Assembly: GCF_029852145.1 (NCBI RefSeq)
Contig: NC_079973.1
Span: 17,740,618-17,804,617, forward strand
Direction of reading: 5' to 3'
Length of the DNA stretch: 64,000 bases
Source: Microplitis mediator
Lineage: Eukaryota > Arthropoda > Insecta > Hymenoptera > Braconidae
Every line of letters begins with the position of its first letter. Position 1 is the stretch's first letter. The notes under the pieces are model-generated. The model had not been told where the DNA came from, did not search any database, and saw only the letters and a list, made by a program, of their open reading frames with translations. Below are positions 13,536 through 24,552 of the stretch, one piece after another. The position numbers and the translations under genes were made by a program.

Positions 13536-13599
13536 TTTTTTAATCTATGAATAGAATTTTAAGCATATATTAAAAACAGGGTTGCAAATAGCGTATTAA

Positions 13600-14190
13600 A
13601 TTCATAATTGCATTAGTGCTTCAATTAAATTTTTTTTTTTAATATCATAATTCAAAAACAACAAATTGAAAATGATTTTTTAATTTTTCATTCAATATCT
13701 TTGAATTGAAAATATTTTTCTAATTTTGAATCCAATATCTTCAAAATAAAAATGATTTTTCAATTTTCAATCCAATATCTTTGAATTAAAAATAAATCTT
13801 TACTTTTTAATCCAACATCTTTTAATTAAGAATAAATTTTTACTTTTTAATCCAACATTTGTGAATTAAAAATTAAATTTAAAATTTTCAATTCGTAAAG
13901 TAGCGGTACAATGTAATGACTTAGTTTTTAAACCTACGTTTTGAAATAAAACATTAAATAAACAATTTCAATTCGCAAAACCAGATTAAAAAATTTCTTT
14001 CTAATCTCTAATTCCATATTTAATAATTGAAAAGTAAATCAAAAATTTCAATTAGCCATAGTTAAAGGGGATAAAAAAATTATATTCTGTTTTTTAATTT
14101 TCTATTTTCGAATCAAAAATTAAATAAAAAATTTTCAATTCCGAACATCAGATTAGTGTTGTTTCAATTTTAAATTCTCTGTATACACTG
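13600..14190. repeat. Degenerate AT-rich minisatellite, unit about 60 bp
   Basis: Repeated blocks of the form TTTTTAATCCAACATCTTTTA followed by AATTAAAAATAA recur about every 55-60 bases with drift. No coding potential. Related in pattern to the array at 18370-18790, where the block CCAATATCT is replaced by CCCACGTGTCT. Confidence 0.65.
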
Positions 14191-15729
14191 AAAATTATTC
14201 AAAAAATTTAATTCTTCAGGTAGTTCACTCGTAAAACGACCTTTTTTAGGAATGCGATGAAATTGAAAAATGAGATTAATAAACATGTCTAATATTTCAT
14301 GGAAAAAAGACGAAATTTTTTCACTGATTGTGTTTAAATAATTAATAACTAATTAATTATACGATGAGAGGATCTGGTGTGTGTGAATTGGCTGGTAGTG
14401 AATAAATTTATTTAACACTGCGATTTTAATTAATAAACACTATAAATATTTTATTTACAATATATACACTTTATGCTAATAAATTATGATGAGACTTGTA
14501 TTTATTTAATATTATAAATGTCTATTTTATGAGATTTTTTCTCGCGATCAACACGTGGCCAAGATGGCGTCAAGGGGCGAAAGGTGCCGGTACACGAGGT
14601 GAGACTAATTAATGCCAAATTCTACTGAGATAAATAATGAGACCGAAAATAATGCCATAAATAATTAATTTAAATTATTATGAACACAAAGTACTGAGAA
14701 CTTTTATGAGAGCGCAAAGGATTATGATTTTACGAAACGATTTATGAGAGCACGAGGCGTCAGCCATGAAATCACTGTAACTATATGAGTGAGAGAGTGC
14801 GTTCAAGAGTGAGTGAGACAGCGCATCCGTCTTCTTCATCCCCACTCTAGCGGTCCCTTGAATGAGAATGCGACTAGCGGAGCCGCCTATAGTAGATGAA
14901 TGACCGGTAATGCAGGCGATAAGATATCGACGGTGAGAATTGCATAGCTGAGCGCGGGAGATTTGAACAGATTGCAAAACGAGATATTAACAATCAAAAA
15001 GTGCATAGTTAACATGCTGGAGATCGACCAAGTATAAAAAAAAACGTATAGTTTTCTGACTATCTTGAAAACGGTTCTTACCATTTCTTTTAAAAACTTA
15101 TGCACTGGTGAACAAAAAAAATTAGAACTTGAAAAAAAAGAAACTTGGAATTTTTGGACCGATTTGTTTAAAAAATATTGATTTTTAAAATATAAATAAT
15201 TTTAAAACATTTGACGTGTGGTGGGATACAGTAATCAGAACTTGGCAACGTTGCAGTCGTCATACTTAACCCGCGGAATTTCAAATGTCAGTTTGTTAGG
15301 TTAATTTGTAAAAAAGAATGTACTGTAGGTTGAAAACTTATTTTAAAATTTTTTAAAATAATTTTTATAAATATTAAACATTGATTCAATGATATTTAAC
15401 AAACAAAAAAATTTTTTTTTGATATTAACTTATATTAATAATGGCTTTTCCGATAGCTTTACAGTAACTGAAAAATTATGATACCGAAAGTAGCAGACAT
15501 TCGACAATTTTGTAATTTTTATAAGCGAATAATCACTAGTAAGTAGGAAAAAAGGATTGAAATATGCATAAAAATTTTTGACATTTTTTTTTCCTACAAA
15601 AATTTTATTTTCTTTCTTTTATTTTAGTTTCTTTATGCTCTAAAAAAAACATTGTTTAATGTCTACTACTTTCACTTTTATAAAAAATTAATATAAGGTA
15701 ATATTGTCATTCAGGAAAATTAAAACAAA
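14191..15729. other. Gene-free stretch with a GC-richer island
   Basis: 14540-14990 is noticeably less AT-rich than its surroundings and may be a decayed retroelement or LTR piece, but no coding or terminal motif supports that. The remainder is AT-rich sequence with short homopolymers. The short minus-strand frames here look random. Confidence 0.4.
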
Positions 15730-15862
15730 TACCCTATCCAAAAATTTCCATAGAATCCACTCAACTGCGACGAAAACCGCATAGAATCCTATTGACCGTA
15801 TTGGTTTCTATCCGGTTTTTGTCGCAGTTGAGTGGATTCTATGGGAATTTTTGGATAGGGTA
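15730..15862. mobile_element. Small palindromic MITE, 133 bp
   Basis: The two halves are near-perfect inverted copies. The left arm starts TACCCTATCCAAAAATTTCC and continues with ATAGAATCCACTCAACTGCG; the right arm ends GGAATTTTTGGATAGGGTA. A short loop of about 15 bases lies between. TA at both ends suggests a TA target duplication, as for mariner-like MITEs. No coding capacity. Confidence 0.85.
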
Positions 15863-16241
15863 AACAAATTTTCAGATTTTTTTTTTATAATAAGTAACTT
15901 AATAGTTAAAATAAATATTAATTCATTAACGTTGCTGCATTCATAACAAAAATTGATTTTTTTCGTTTATCAAGGACCTTTTTCTTTGCAAATTTTCCTT
16001 TATGTCGCAATTGATCGTTATTAAAAGGCATTTTTAAAATTTATTTTTAGCTTAACCAAAAAATGCAATACATGTCATTGTCAACAATAACAAACTGTAT
16101 GTACATTCAAACCACACTATATAAATATTACTACCTATACGTTAAATCTATAGACCATTCGATATGAATATTCGCGGCGTTGCCCGATGAAAAAAGATTT
16201 TACACAATTATATATAGACTATATATAATTATATATATATA
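15863..16241. other. AT-rich spacer ending in a TATATATAATTA repeat
   Basis: No gene seen. The last 40 bases are copies of the word GACTATATATAATTATATA, the same tandem repeat that resumes at 17666 on the other side of the LTR-like insertion. Confidence 0.6.
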
Positions 16242-17665
16242 TGTTATGTCCGCCGCTTAATTTTTAATTATTTATCCGGGATTTCTCCCTTTGGTAGCGA
16301 TAGTAATTTTTGGACAAGCGGGTTGGAGGGTGCGGACAACAATAAAGAATACGAGGAAGAAATTTTCTTCCTATAATTTATTATTTATAGTGGATCTTTT
16401 CGAAAATTAAGAACCCAAGCGTCTTCGAAGAGACTGGTGCTCTTGTTTAAGCCAAAAGTATTTTATGATGATAGAAAAATAGTTCTTTCACCTACCTTTC
16501 GATGTAACTTCTTCTAGTACGGCAGATTTTACCCCTCCAGAACGTTGCAGCTCGCTTGACCTTCCTCCTAGGATTTGGGTTGAGTGGGCGCGGCTGGGTT
16601 ATAAGATAAGACCTTATGTACTACTCTCGAATGAAAACCGCAAGGTTGGAGTGATGAACTTTGTCTTTATTTTGATGGTTCAAATTACAACGTTTTCAAC
16701 TAAACGTCACTTATTCACTCTAGTTTTCACAATTTTTAAGTTTACTTATATTACAGGATTATTTATCCTTGACAATTATTTTATTAAGATTTTAATTTAT
16801 ATTTAATGCGTCCTTTTACACACCCGAAAAGTGGTTTTATGCGCAAATTAACTCGGCACGAGATGGAATCGCAAACTCACGTGATTTGCGTCACTGGTTC
16901 GATCGTACCGGATGATTTTTAAAATCCGGCAAATATTGTATTAGACGAACGATTACTACAGTTGCGTCAGATCGAATTTTAGATCAATATTTGAGGATTT
17001 TTAATAATAGTTTGAATTCAATTACTGATTATTCAACGCCGAAACGGATTCCTGCAATAATTGGATACAAAAGATTTTAGTTTTAAATGCCTTACTGATT
17101 ATTCTACGCCTAGGGCGGATTCCTGCAGTAAGGTTAGTGATAAATTCACGATCTTTGACTATTTCTTATTGATTATTTCGACGCCGTAGCGGATTCCTGC
17201 AATAAGAATTAGTCTAGATAAATTAAGAAATGCCTTATTGATTATTCAACGCCGAAACGGATTCCTGCAATAAGGTTTATATTGACAATATTAAAAATCC
17301 TCTTATTGACTTTTCAACGCCTAGGGCGGAATCCTGCAATAAGAGTGCACGAAATTTCGACGTTCGAATATTCGCGGACCGTAAGTTTTAAGAACCGACT
17401 AGCCCTGAGCTATGGGTGCTCAGGCTTTTTATAAACTTTGATTGGTAATTTGATGGGGAATTTATAATCATTGTCATTGGTGGAAAGTGACGACAGTTTA
17501 TTATTTATTCGTTAAACCTATTGCAGGTGTCTCCCCACTATTCTTTGCCGCATAAAAAGGTGAAAAAGCTGACGCTGCGATTTCGCGCGCTTTGCAAAGA
17601 GGAGCTCAAAAATAATTATTTTAAATAATTATTAAAGATAAAAAAAAATTTATTTGGACATAACA
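16242..17665. mobile_element. Solo-LTR-like element, 1424 bp, with hairpin array
   Basis: Begins TGTTATGTCC and ends GGACATAACA, a perfect 10-base terminal inversion with TG...CA ends. It is flanked by TATA on both sides, which fits a 4-base Ty3/gypsy-type duplication, although the flank is itself a TA-rich repeat. No internal coding region, so a solo LTR is the simplest reading. It contains five tandem stem-loops (17019-17345) and another clear hairpin near 17403, CCTGAGC facing GCTCAGG, followed by a T run. Strand is undetermined. Confidence 0.7.
17019..17345. repeat. Five tandem covarying stem-loops
   Basis: Units at 17019-17063, 17090-17133, 17163-17208, 17233-17275 and 17300-17345. Outer stems: CAATTACTG/CAATAATTG (one C-A mismatch), CCTTACTG/CAGTAAGG, TTCTTATTG/CAATAAGAA, CCTTATTG/CAATAAGG and CTCTTATTG/CAATAAGAG. 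Each encloses ATTATTC-like sequence, an inner mini-stem and GGATTCCTG. Inner stems also switch together: CCG-AAA-CGG, GCC-TAG-GGC or CCG-TAG-CGG. Confidence 0.9.
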
Positions 17666-17747
17666 TATACTATATATAATTATATATAGACTATATATAA
17701 TTATAAATAGACTATATATAATTACATATAGACTATATATAATTGGA
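17666..17747. repeat. Tandem repeat of GACTATATATAATTA words
   Basis: Four or five imperfect copies of an 18-19 base word, CTATATATAATTATATATAG-like. It continues the repeat seen just before 16242, which supports the LTR-like element being an insertion into this array. Confidence 0.75.
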
Positions 17748-17982
17748 TACAAAAAATGGCCCGATCCAATTGTTTACAATTTGTATAGAAATTGTATACA
17801 ATTCTATACAAATTGTATACAATCCTATATAATTATATACAATTCTATATATTGCAATTATATAGAATTGTATATAATTTGTATAAAATTGTATATAATT
17901 ATATAAACTTGTATACATTTTGTATAGAATTGTATACAATTTTTATACAGTTGTATGGAATTGGATCGGGCCATTTTTTGTA
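17748..17982. mobile_element. Palindromic MITE, 235 bp
   Basis: The left end TACAAAAAATGGCCCGATCC is matched by the inverted right end GGATCGGGCCATTTTTTGTA. The interior is built from TTGTATACAATT-type palindromic words, so the whole element can fold on itself. TA at each end suits a TA target duplication. The poly-Tyr/Ile-like frames crossing it are artefacts. Confidence 0.85.
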
Positions 17983-18369
17983 TATAATTTTATACAATTG
18001 TATAAAATCTTTTTTCATTAAGTGCCACATTTATTATGCTTATCAGTGTGATTGTATTAGTGTGTATTGGTATGTTTAAAACTAAAATGTATTGGATACA
18101 GTCTCTTACAGAAATAAAATATACTGGCATCGAGTATCTCTAACTTTTTGTAGTTATGGTTACGCTATACTTTGGCTACGAATGTCACGAGTGAACTACC
18201 TTAAATGTCTCAACTATGAATGATCTTTTTATTTTGAATTCTATTACATCTGATGATCAAGAGTAAGTGTAAAAATATTTGAACTTGAAGGTCAAGTAAA
18301 ACAGTATTCTTCCCTGTTATGAGTGCTGTCAAATTCTTTGTCTTGATTACTTATCTCTGATTGCATACC

Positions 18370-18790
18370 GTATCTGAATTAAAAAGTAATTTCCAATTTT
18401 TGATCCCACGTGTTTGAATTAACAAGTAATTTTTTAATTTTTAATCTCACGTGTCTGAATTAGAATTAATTTTTGAAATTTTAAACCCACGTGTCAATTT
18501 AAAAACTAATTTTTTAATTTTCAAATTCACTTGTTTGATTAAAAATTAATTTTTCGATTTTCAATCCCACGTGTGCGCATTTAAATTAATTTCTCAATTT
18601 TGAATCCCTCATGCTGAAATAAATATCAATTTTTAAATTTTGAATCCCACGTCTATGGATTGAAATTAATTTTTTTATATTTAATCTCACGTTTCTGAAT
18701 TAGAATTAATTTTTCAATTCAAGTTGTTGAATCAAAAGTAAATTTTGTAATTTTAATCGATATAATTTTAATTATGGATTAAAAATTTAA
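18370..18790. repeat. Degenerate minisatellite with recurring CACGTG
   Basis: Units of about 40-60 bases of the form TTTTTAATTTTNAATCCCACG, then TGTCTGAATTAAAATTAA. Perfect CACGTG occurs at about 18408, 18448, 18488 and 18569, and diverged forms occur in the other units. The overall pattern resembles the array at 13600-14190. Confidence 0.7.
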
Positions 18791-19187
18791 TTTTTAATTG
18801 CGAATATTCTTATTATAGAATTCGCAACCCTGATTAAATACAAAAGATTCTATATTAAATACAATCGATTCTAAGCCTTTTATTACAAACTCTGAAAATG
18901 CTAAAAATAATTTATTTGATGATTTTTTATGCTTATGTTTATGTTTATGTAAGTTTATTTGGTCATAGGACATGCGTCTTCTGATGATCATAAGACAGTA
19001 TAAATTAATAAGTGTACAGTAATTTATATTGATTCCAAATTAACAATAAATTATTATTAATAGGATAAAAATGGTAAGAAAAAAGTTATTAAATAATAAT
19101 ATATCAAAATAAAAATGAACTTAAAAATAAAAATAATGGATCCCCTGTAACGTGACTGTTCACAAAATTACAATGATACGAACTATG

Positions 19188-20945
19188 TTACCGGTATATT
19201 ATTTTCAATCTGTTCCTGATGTAATAAGTAATCGTAACATAATATTTTAAAGTGGGCCAAAGTCGAAACCGTGGTGATCGATGGTGGCAGCCATAATTCC
19301 AAAACGTTGTACCCAGGATCAAAAATGACTTCTGATAAATTGTTGTTCGAGCAATTGGTGCTATGAGTGTATCAGTTCTGTTGTTATTACAATGTCTAGC
19401 AATGTTGTGATTTAATCTAATGTATTTTTTTAGCAGAGCGTTCTTTTCTAGCATGAGTATACCATAATATAAGCATCCTAAAAAATATAATCGATTGTGT
19501 GGTGACAGTCAGCCAATATTTAGACGAGGTACATTTATGTGAGCGCCTCGTGATATACGTAATACAAATGTCGCACAATTAGTTAGTGATACCATTACTA
19601 CTATTAGTTTTCTTTCCTGGTTTAAATATATGTTAGTTAGTGCAGCCGCACAATAATCATATATCGGTAGGACTAGGCTGACGACCAATTGGCGCTTTAT
19701 TACAGTATTCAGGTTATTAATAGTTGCTTGAAGGCGATAGAGTATCTTCGATGCCGTGCCGTAAGTTTTCATAACTTAATCCTTTCACGTGAGCTTTGAG
19801 TCTATCATGACACCAAGGTATTTAAATCTATTAACATACTCAATAGGCTCTCCGTTGATAATAATTTCTGGTACGTCATTTAAATTTATCGAATTTATGT
19901 TATGATTGCTACCTATGAACATCGCCTTGGTTTTTGTAGCATTAATTTTGAGTTTATTTAGTTGGCACCATCTTATTACAGCAGCAATATCTTTATTAAG
20001 TTTATTTATCGCTTCAATCAATTTACTCAATTTGCATCGAAGATAAATAACACCATTATCGGCATACAAAAGATGATAGCAGCGTATCAGACATTTTAGA
20101 AGATCATTTATGAACAATGAGAAAAAGACTGGTCCTAAAACACTGCCCTAAGGCACACCTGATAAGCATCGACGCCATGATTGAGTATTGCCTTTGTTAC
20201 GTACTGCATGCTTCCGACCAGTTAGATAAGAATACATACAACGTACCACGTCTGTCGAGAAGCCAATATCAAAAAGTCTATTTAGGAGTAAAATATGGTC
20301 AACCGAGTCAAAAGCTTTGGCAAGATCAATGAAAACCGCGATTGTTATTATTTGCTCATCAATACCTAACCGAATATCATCAACGAATCTTATAACTGCT
20401 GTTTGTGTGCCCATTCCAGTTCTCAATCCAGTTTGTCTCGGATCCATAATGTCATATTCATTTAGATAACGGACAATTTGATCAAGTACGATTCTTTCAC
20501 AGATTTTCGATATAGAACACAGTATGGATATCGGTCGCATATCAGACGGGCATACAGGATGAAGAACCTTTGGAATTGGAGTAATTAACGAAGACTTCTA
20601 CAGTGTAGGAAAATATCCGCTGTTTAACGATTGAGTGATAAGCTCGGCGATCAGAGGTGCTAATTCTACCTTAAGCGATCTAAATACTTGTACTGATAAG
20701 TTGTCCACACCCGAAGCTTGAAACGTACCAACTATAAGTTGTTAAGCCACTTCATTAGCATTTGTTTTGTTGAACGAGAAACGTGGTCCTTCTCGTCGCT
20801 CTTCTAAGTTAGCTCCAAAAAATTCAAATGAGGGGGGTTCCTCACCATCTGTAATCGACGCAAAGTATCCATTGAGCTCCTCGATATCAAATTTGAATTC
20901 ATTACCGGTTTTCGTAGATGATACAGTAAGACCCAATTTATCCAT
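19188..20945 (-). pseudogene. LINE-3 reverse transcriptase and C-terminal domain
   Basis: The fragments read in order down the minus strand. They are a linker with FDIEELNGYFASI, then MRPISILCSISKICERIV, VFIDLAKAFDSVDHI and RRCLSGVP, then an in-frame TAG where the usual glutamine of GVPQGSVLGP should be, then GSVLGPVFFSLFINDLL and LLYADNGVIYL. The catalytic YADD is YADN. Later pieces are VNRFKYLGVMIDSKLT, IYDYCAAALTNIYLNQ and FLILGTTFWNYG. The stop within the most conserved motif and the D-to-N change both show it is inactive. Confidence 0.82.
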
Positions 20946-21044
20946 TTCCTGCCAGAATCTTTTAGTACTGCCCGTTTGATTGAAAATACTTTTAATATAA
21001 TTTGATTGTTCCCTTTTCCAAAGTGATTGCGCACGACGTCGTAG

Positions 21045-21720
21045 CTATATACATTTTTGCCAAGATTGCTGATGTCGTTTTCTCTTAGATCTTCGATAAC
21101 ATTTGTCTCTTTCTCTTCTGATATACCGTAGTTCTCGTGTAATCCATGGTGCTGGATTTTGGTTAGTATCAAATTCACGAATTTGGACACAGTTATCAAT
21201 AATATCTGTAATTAAGCTATTTAATGTACGTAAATGCGAATTCAATGATTCTTGGTTATTATTTTCGGATATTAGTTCATACTCTCTAAAATTTATTAAG
21301 TCTCTAGCAGCATCAGTATTTACTTTTTTCCAAGATACACATTTTACATGACGCTTTGAAGGCTTTGGGTGTTTATATTTTAGGCTAAAATCGAGATATT
21401 CTGGTAGCATATCGAGACCGTCCGATACTGGCGTGCTAATTAGACGAGCATTAAGCTCATTTCTAAAATAGAGCGCTACTCCTCCACTACGTTTGTTTTT
21501 TCTATCTACCCGGAGCATTGAGTATCCAGGGAGTACTATTTGCTGGTTTCCAATGGCATTGCAGAGCCATGCTTTAGTTATTCCAATGATATGATATGGA
21601 TTAAGCCTAAAATATTCTTTAAATTCACAGGTGTGCGCCATCAAAGACTGAACATTTAAGCAACAAATATTAAATAATGATAGATCTGTATTTTCATGAG
21701 CAAGCGACGTTTTAAGGAAT
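21045..21720 (-). pseudogene. LINE-3 AP-like endonuclease, core deleted
   Basis: Minus-strand frame from about 21720: NICCLNVQSLMAH, then PYHIIGITKAWL and RSGGVALYFRNEL, matching the first third of a LINE endonuclease. The frame then jumps to LDFSLKYKHPKPSKRHVKC and APWITRELRYIRRERDKCYR, the linker that follows the endonuclease. The GDFN and SDH catalytic segments are missing, consistent with an in-frame internal deletion around 21400. Confidence 0.75.
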
Positions 21721-21908
21721 CCGAATAGTTATATCGACAGTTTCTGTAAATCAGTAGACGGGAGTACAGGAACTGGCCGATCATTTTGTGCTTTTCTGAT
21801 GTAAACCGTGGCATTTGCAATCCACATATGTTTTCTATTGATTTGTGGAAAAGTTTTAATAATACGACCTCTGAGTTAAAGAAGCTGTGTCAGTTGTTAA
21901 CAATTAAT

Positions 21909-22524
21909 GGCATAAGTGGTCTAAGTGTCCTAAGAGCGACACCCAAGGCTAGCAAGTACCGCTCTTCACGTGGGTTAGGCCGTGATTACTCCAACCGTTA
22001 GCGGTGCCCGCATGTTTTGCACCTTGTAACATGTGGCAACTCCGTGGTTGCAGGAAACCAACAGGTACCGCTGCGCGGGCGAGGCCAACCCTTTTGACTG
22101 TCTTAAAATTCTGAGGGTCGTAAAAGTCTGAGTCCTTGATCCAAGTGGGATAATGTGAACGAAACCCTTTTAGGGTAATGAGTTATGCTGCAACTCACCA
22201 CTTATCGGCAGCATGTAGACCAATACAGAGAATTGGTACCCATTGGGGCCCCATTTCAAGCCCCATTTCGGCCAGATTCTCTTTATTTCCTGATATGGAA
22301 GGAGTGGGGGGCCCGAGTGAGGTAGGACTCGTGGTGGCTGTGGTTAGATACCACACGCAATGGGGATTTTTGATTATACCCCCGGTAAATGTCCATTTTC
22401 GGTTTCGACTGAGAGTGTCGTCTGGGTAGAAGAGATGGGACTTCGCAGCGCGAGTATGCCCAAAAGGGCGAGGAAACGGCTTCCGAATGGCGGAGGTGGA
22501 CTTAGGTCTCGTTACATTAATTAA
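21909..22524 (+). mobile_element. SINE-like retroposon with ATTA tail (copy 1)
   Basis: Inserted in the 5' part of LINE-3 between imperfect 15-base duplications, TTGTTAACAATTAAT (21894) and TTGTTGACAATTAAT (22525). Its 3' end, GGACTTAGGTCTCGTTACAT followed by ATTAATTAA, is shared with the copy at 44761-45270, as is much of the last 250 bases. A possible Pol III A-box-like word, TGGTCTAAGTG, lies at the 5' end, but I could not find a matching B box. No protein-coding capacity. It could also be the 3' end of an unseen LINE. Confidence 0.65.
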
Positions 22525-22776
22525 TTGTTGACAATTAATAAATATTTTGGTTGCCGAGTACGAATTATCAACTTGATTGGACGTAAGATTTGGTTTATTT
22601 TTTTTTTGCATTCATTACTTTGCTACAGAATTCTGTTATTTTCGATGTTAGGCTTTTTTGGGCTTTTATTACAAACTTAAAATTTGGTTGCTGTAACATT
22701 CGAATTCAAAAACATCAAAGTCGTCGCTTTCTTAGCTTGCTTTAAAGTTGCTATAAATATAATTGTACATATCACT

Positions 22777-23677
22777 AGGGTGGCCACGAACCAGGAATAT
22801 CGGGAATTATTAGGAAATTTAATTCAACCGGGAAATATCATGAAAATGTCAGGGAATTTCGAAAAGTATCCGGGAATTAAATTGTAACAATTCAAAATAA
22901 AAAAAATTTCAATTATACACTAATTATAAAAGTTAATGGATATTAAAAAAATTTCAAACTTTCAAGTGATTTTCAACAGATTGTAACTCGAAGGACAATG
23001 GTCATACGACAAAAACCAAAAAGACAAATTGTAGCTTCAAGTGTCTAGTTTTTTTAATCTGGTCTTCATATTTTTTTATTATATACGGTTCCGGAGTAAT
23101 CCTAAGAAAACTATCGAAAAAGAAATTTACCAAATTTTTGCTTGACTTAAAAATGGTCCTTGAGCTTCAATAAATTTTTTTTCGATAATTATGATTGATT
23201 TTTGCTTGCTCCGGAATCGTGCATAATAAAAAAATTCAAAGGCCCAGATCAGAAAACTAGACACTTGAAGCTACAGTTTGACTTTTTGTTTTTATTGTAC
23301 GACTATTTTCCTTCGAGTTACAAACTGTTGAAAATTACTAAAAAATTAAAAATTTTTTTTATATCCCTTAATTTTTGTAATCAGTGTATTTTAAATTTAT
23401 TTAAATTATAAAATTTCTTATTATATATTTTAACGTATACATTTTTAACATCGAATAATCAAAAGTAGGCAATATTAATTTATTTTATTGAATTTTTTTC
23501 TGGTTTCTCGCATGATTTAATGATCAAATTTAATTATTAAAAATGAAAAAATAATAATAACTTTGAATATCTAAAAAATACGAATAAAATTTCTTAATCA
23601 GGTAAACATGTGAAAAACTTTACTGGAAAACCGGGAAATATCAGGGAATTTTGAAATCATTTCTTTGTGGCCACCCT
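22777..23677. mobile_element. Long-inverted-repeat element, 0.9 kb
   Basis: Ends are AGGGTGGCCACGAA and its inverse TTTGTGGCCACCCT. The interior folds further: TTTTCAACAGATTGTAACTC near 22971 is matched in inverse by the GAGTTACAAACTGTTGAAAA region near 23315, and the TAGCTTCAAGTGTCTAG blocks face each other across a centre near 23150. The whole unit is an imperfect palindrome with no transposase, so it is a foldback/MITE-type element. Confidence 0.85.
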
Positions 23678-24552
23678 GATCACAGAATTTAACGATTTAG
23701 TAATCTGTAATTTGACATTAAAATTTAAGCTATACAGTTGAAAACAGTATTTGTGAAAAATTTCAAATTAATTTTTACATCAATATTTTAGATAATAACA
23801 CTTTAAATCGAACGTAATCGATATAATATTGTATTTTAAAAAGTTTTTTCAAATCTATATTGATTGAGAGGTTTCAATACGGAAGTTTGGGGCAGTTATA
23901 TTATAGTTAAAATAGTAGATGTCAACTTAACGCATACAGCTTGACCGTAGCATCCAGGAGACCTTGAACTAGACCTACTTAGAAACAGAGGGAATGGAGT
24001 AGAGAGGTCGGCTAACCCCGAGAGAACGTTTGTAGACAGTTCTGAGCTTACACCCTCGTAAGTGTCTGCATGTCTGTGAGTCGGTGTTATTCGAGTTGAG
24101 TAGTAAAAGTGGACGAGTACAGTAGAGCAAAGCAGAGCAAAGAGGTGAGCTATAGAAAGTAAATGCAGAGTAAGGAAGAGAGAAAGTGTGCGAAACTTTA
24201 CAGCTTAGGTAGCCTTTGCTTCCTACTACTCCTCTACTGCTAAATACATATAATGCTTTCCTTTATATACTCTATTGCTATATATATAGATTACTCAGTA
24301 TACTAGACTACTACGCGGACTACACAACTTGATGGTATAACTGCTGTTACTACTGCTGCTATTGCTATTACTACTGCCGGCATTACGACCGGAACAAGCA
24401 ATTCATTTCACCGGAAGCTCTCTTTCACTCTTTAGGTCAAACTGGTTTCTGGTTTGTCTCTTTTTCGGGACGACGTTTTGTATTTCATCAGGATTTCTTA
24501 TAAACATTTCCTCTTTCGAATGCATAAATGTTCTTTTATTTATTATTTATTT
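23678..24552. other. Gene-free stretch
   Basis: Nothing recognised. 23920-24340 is less AT-rich with repeated AGAGCAAAGCAGAG and TACTACT words but no coding or terminal-repeat evidence. Confidence 0.4.

Larger units (their letters stand above)
19100..21893 (-). mobile_element. LINE-3, dead CR1/Jockey-group non-LTR retrotransposon
   Basis: Minus-strand order is endonuclease (about 21700-21050), linker, reverse transcriptase (20950-19785) and C-terminal domain (to about 19188). It carries nonsense codons, frameshifts, a deleted endonuclease core and a mutated catalytic site. Its 5' part continues beyond a SINE-like insertion to about 22615. The 3' end is not clearly marked; AT-rich sequence follows below 19188. 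Confidence 0.8.

Noticed and set aside
17019..17345. CRISPR array or riboswitch
   Set aside because: Units are regular but are themselves stem-loops with diverged spacers of the same repeat; there are no cas genes, and the surroundings are eukaryotic transposons.
17792..18079. Tyr/Ile-rich frames on both strands near 17.8-18.1 kb
   Set aside because: They come from TTGTATACAATT-type palindromic words of a MITE.
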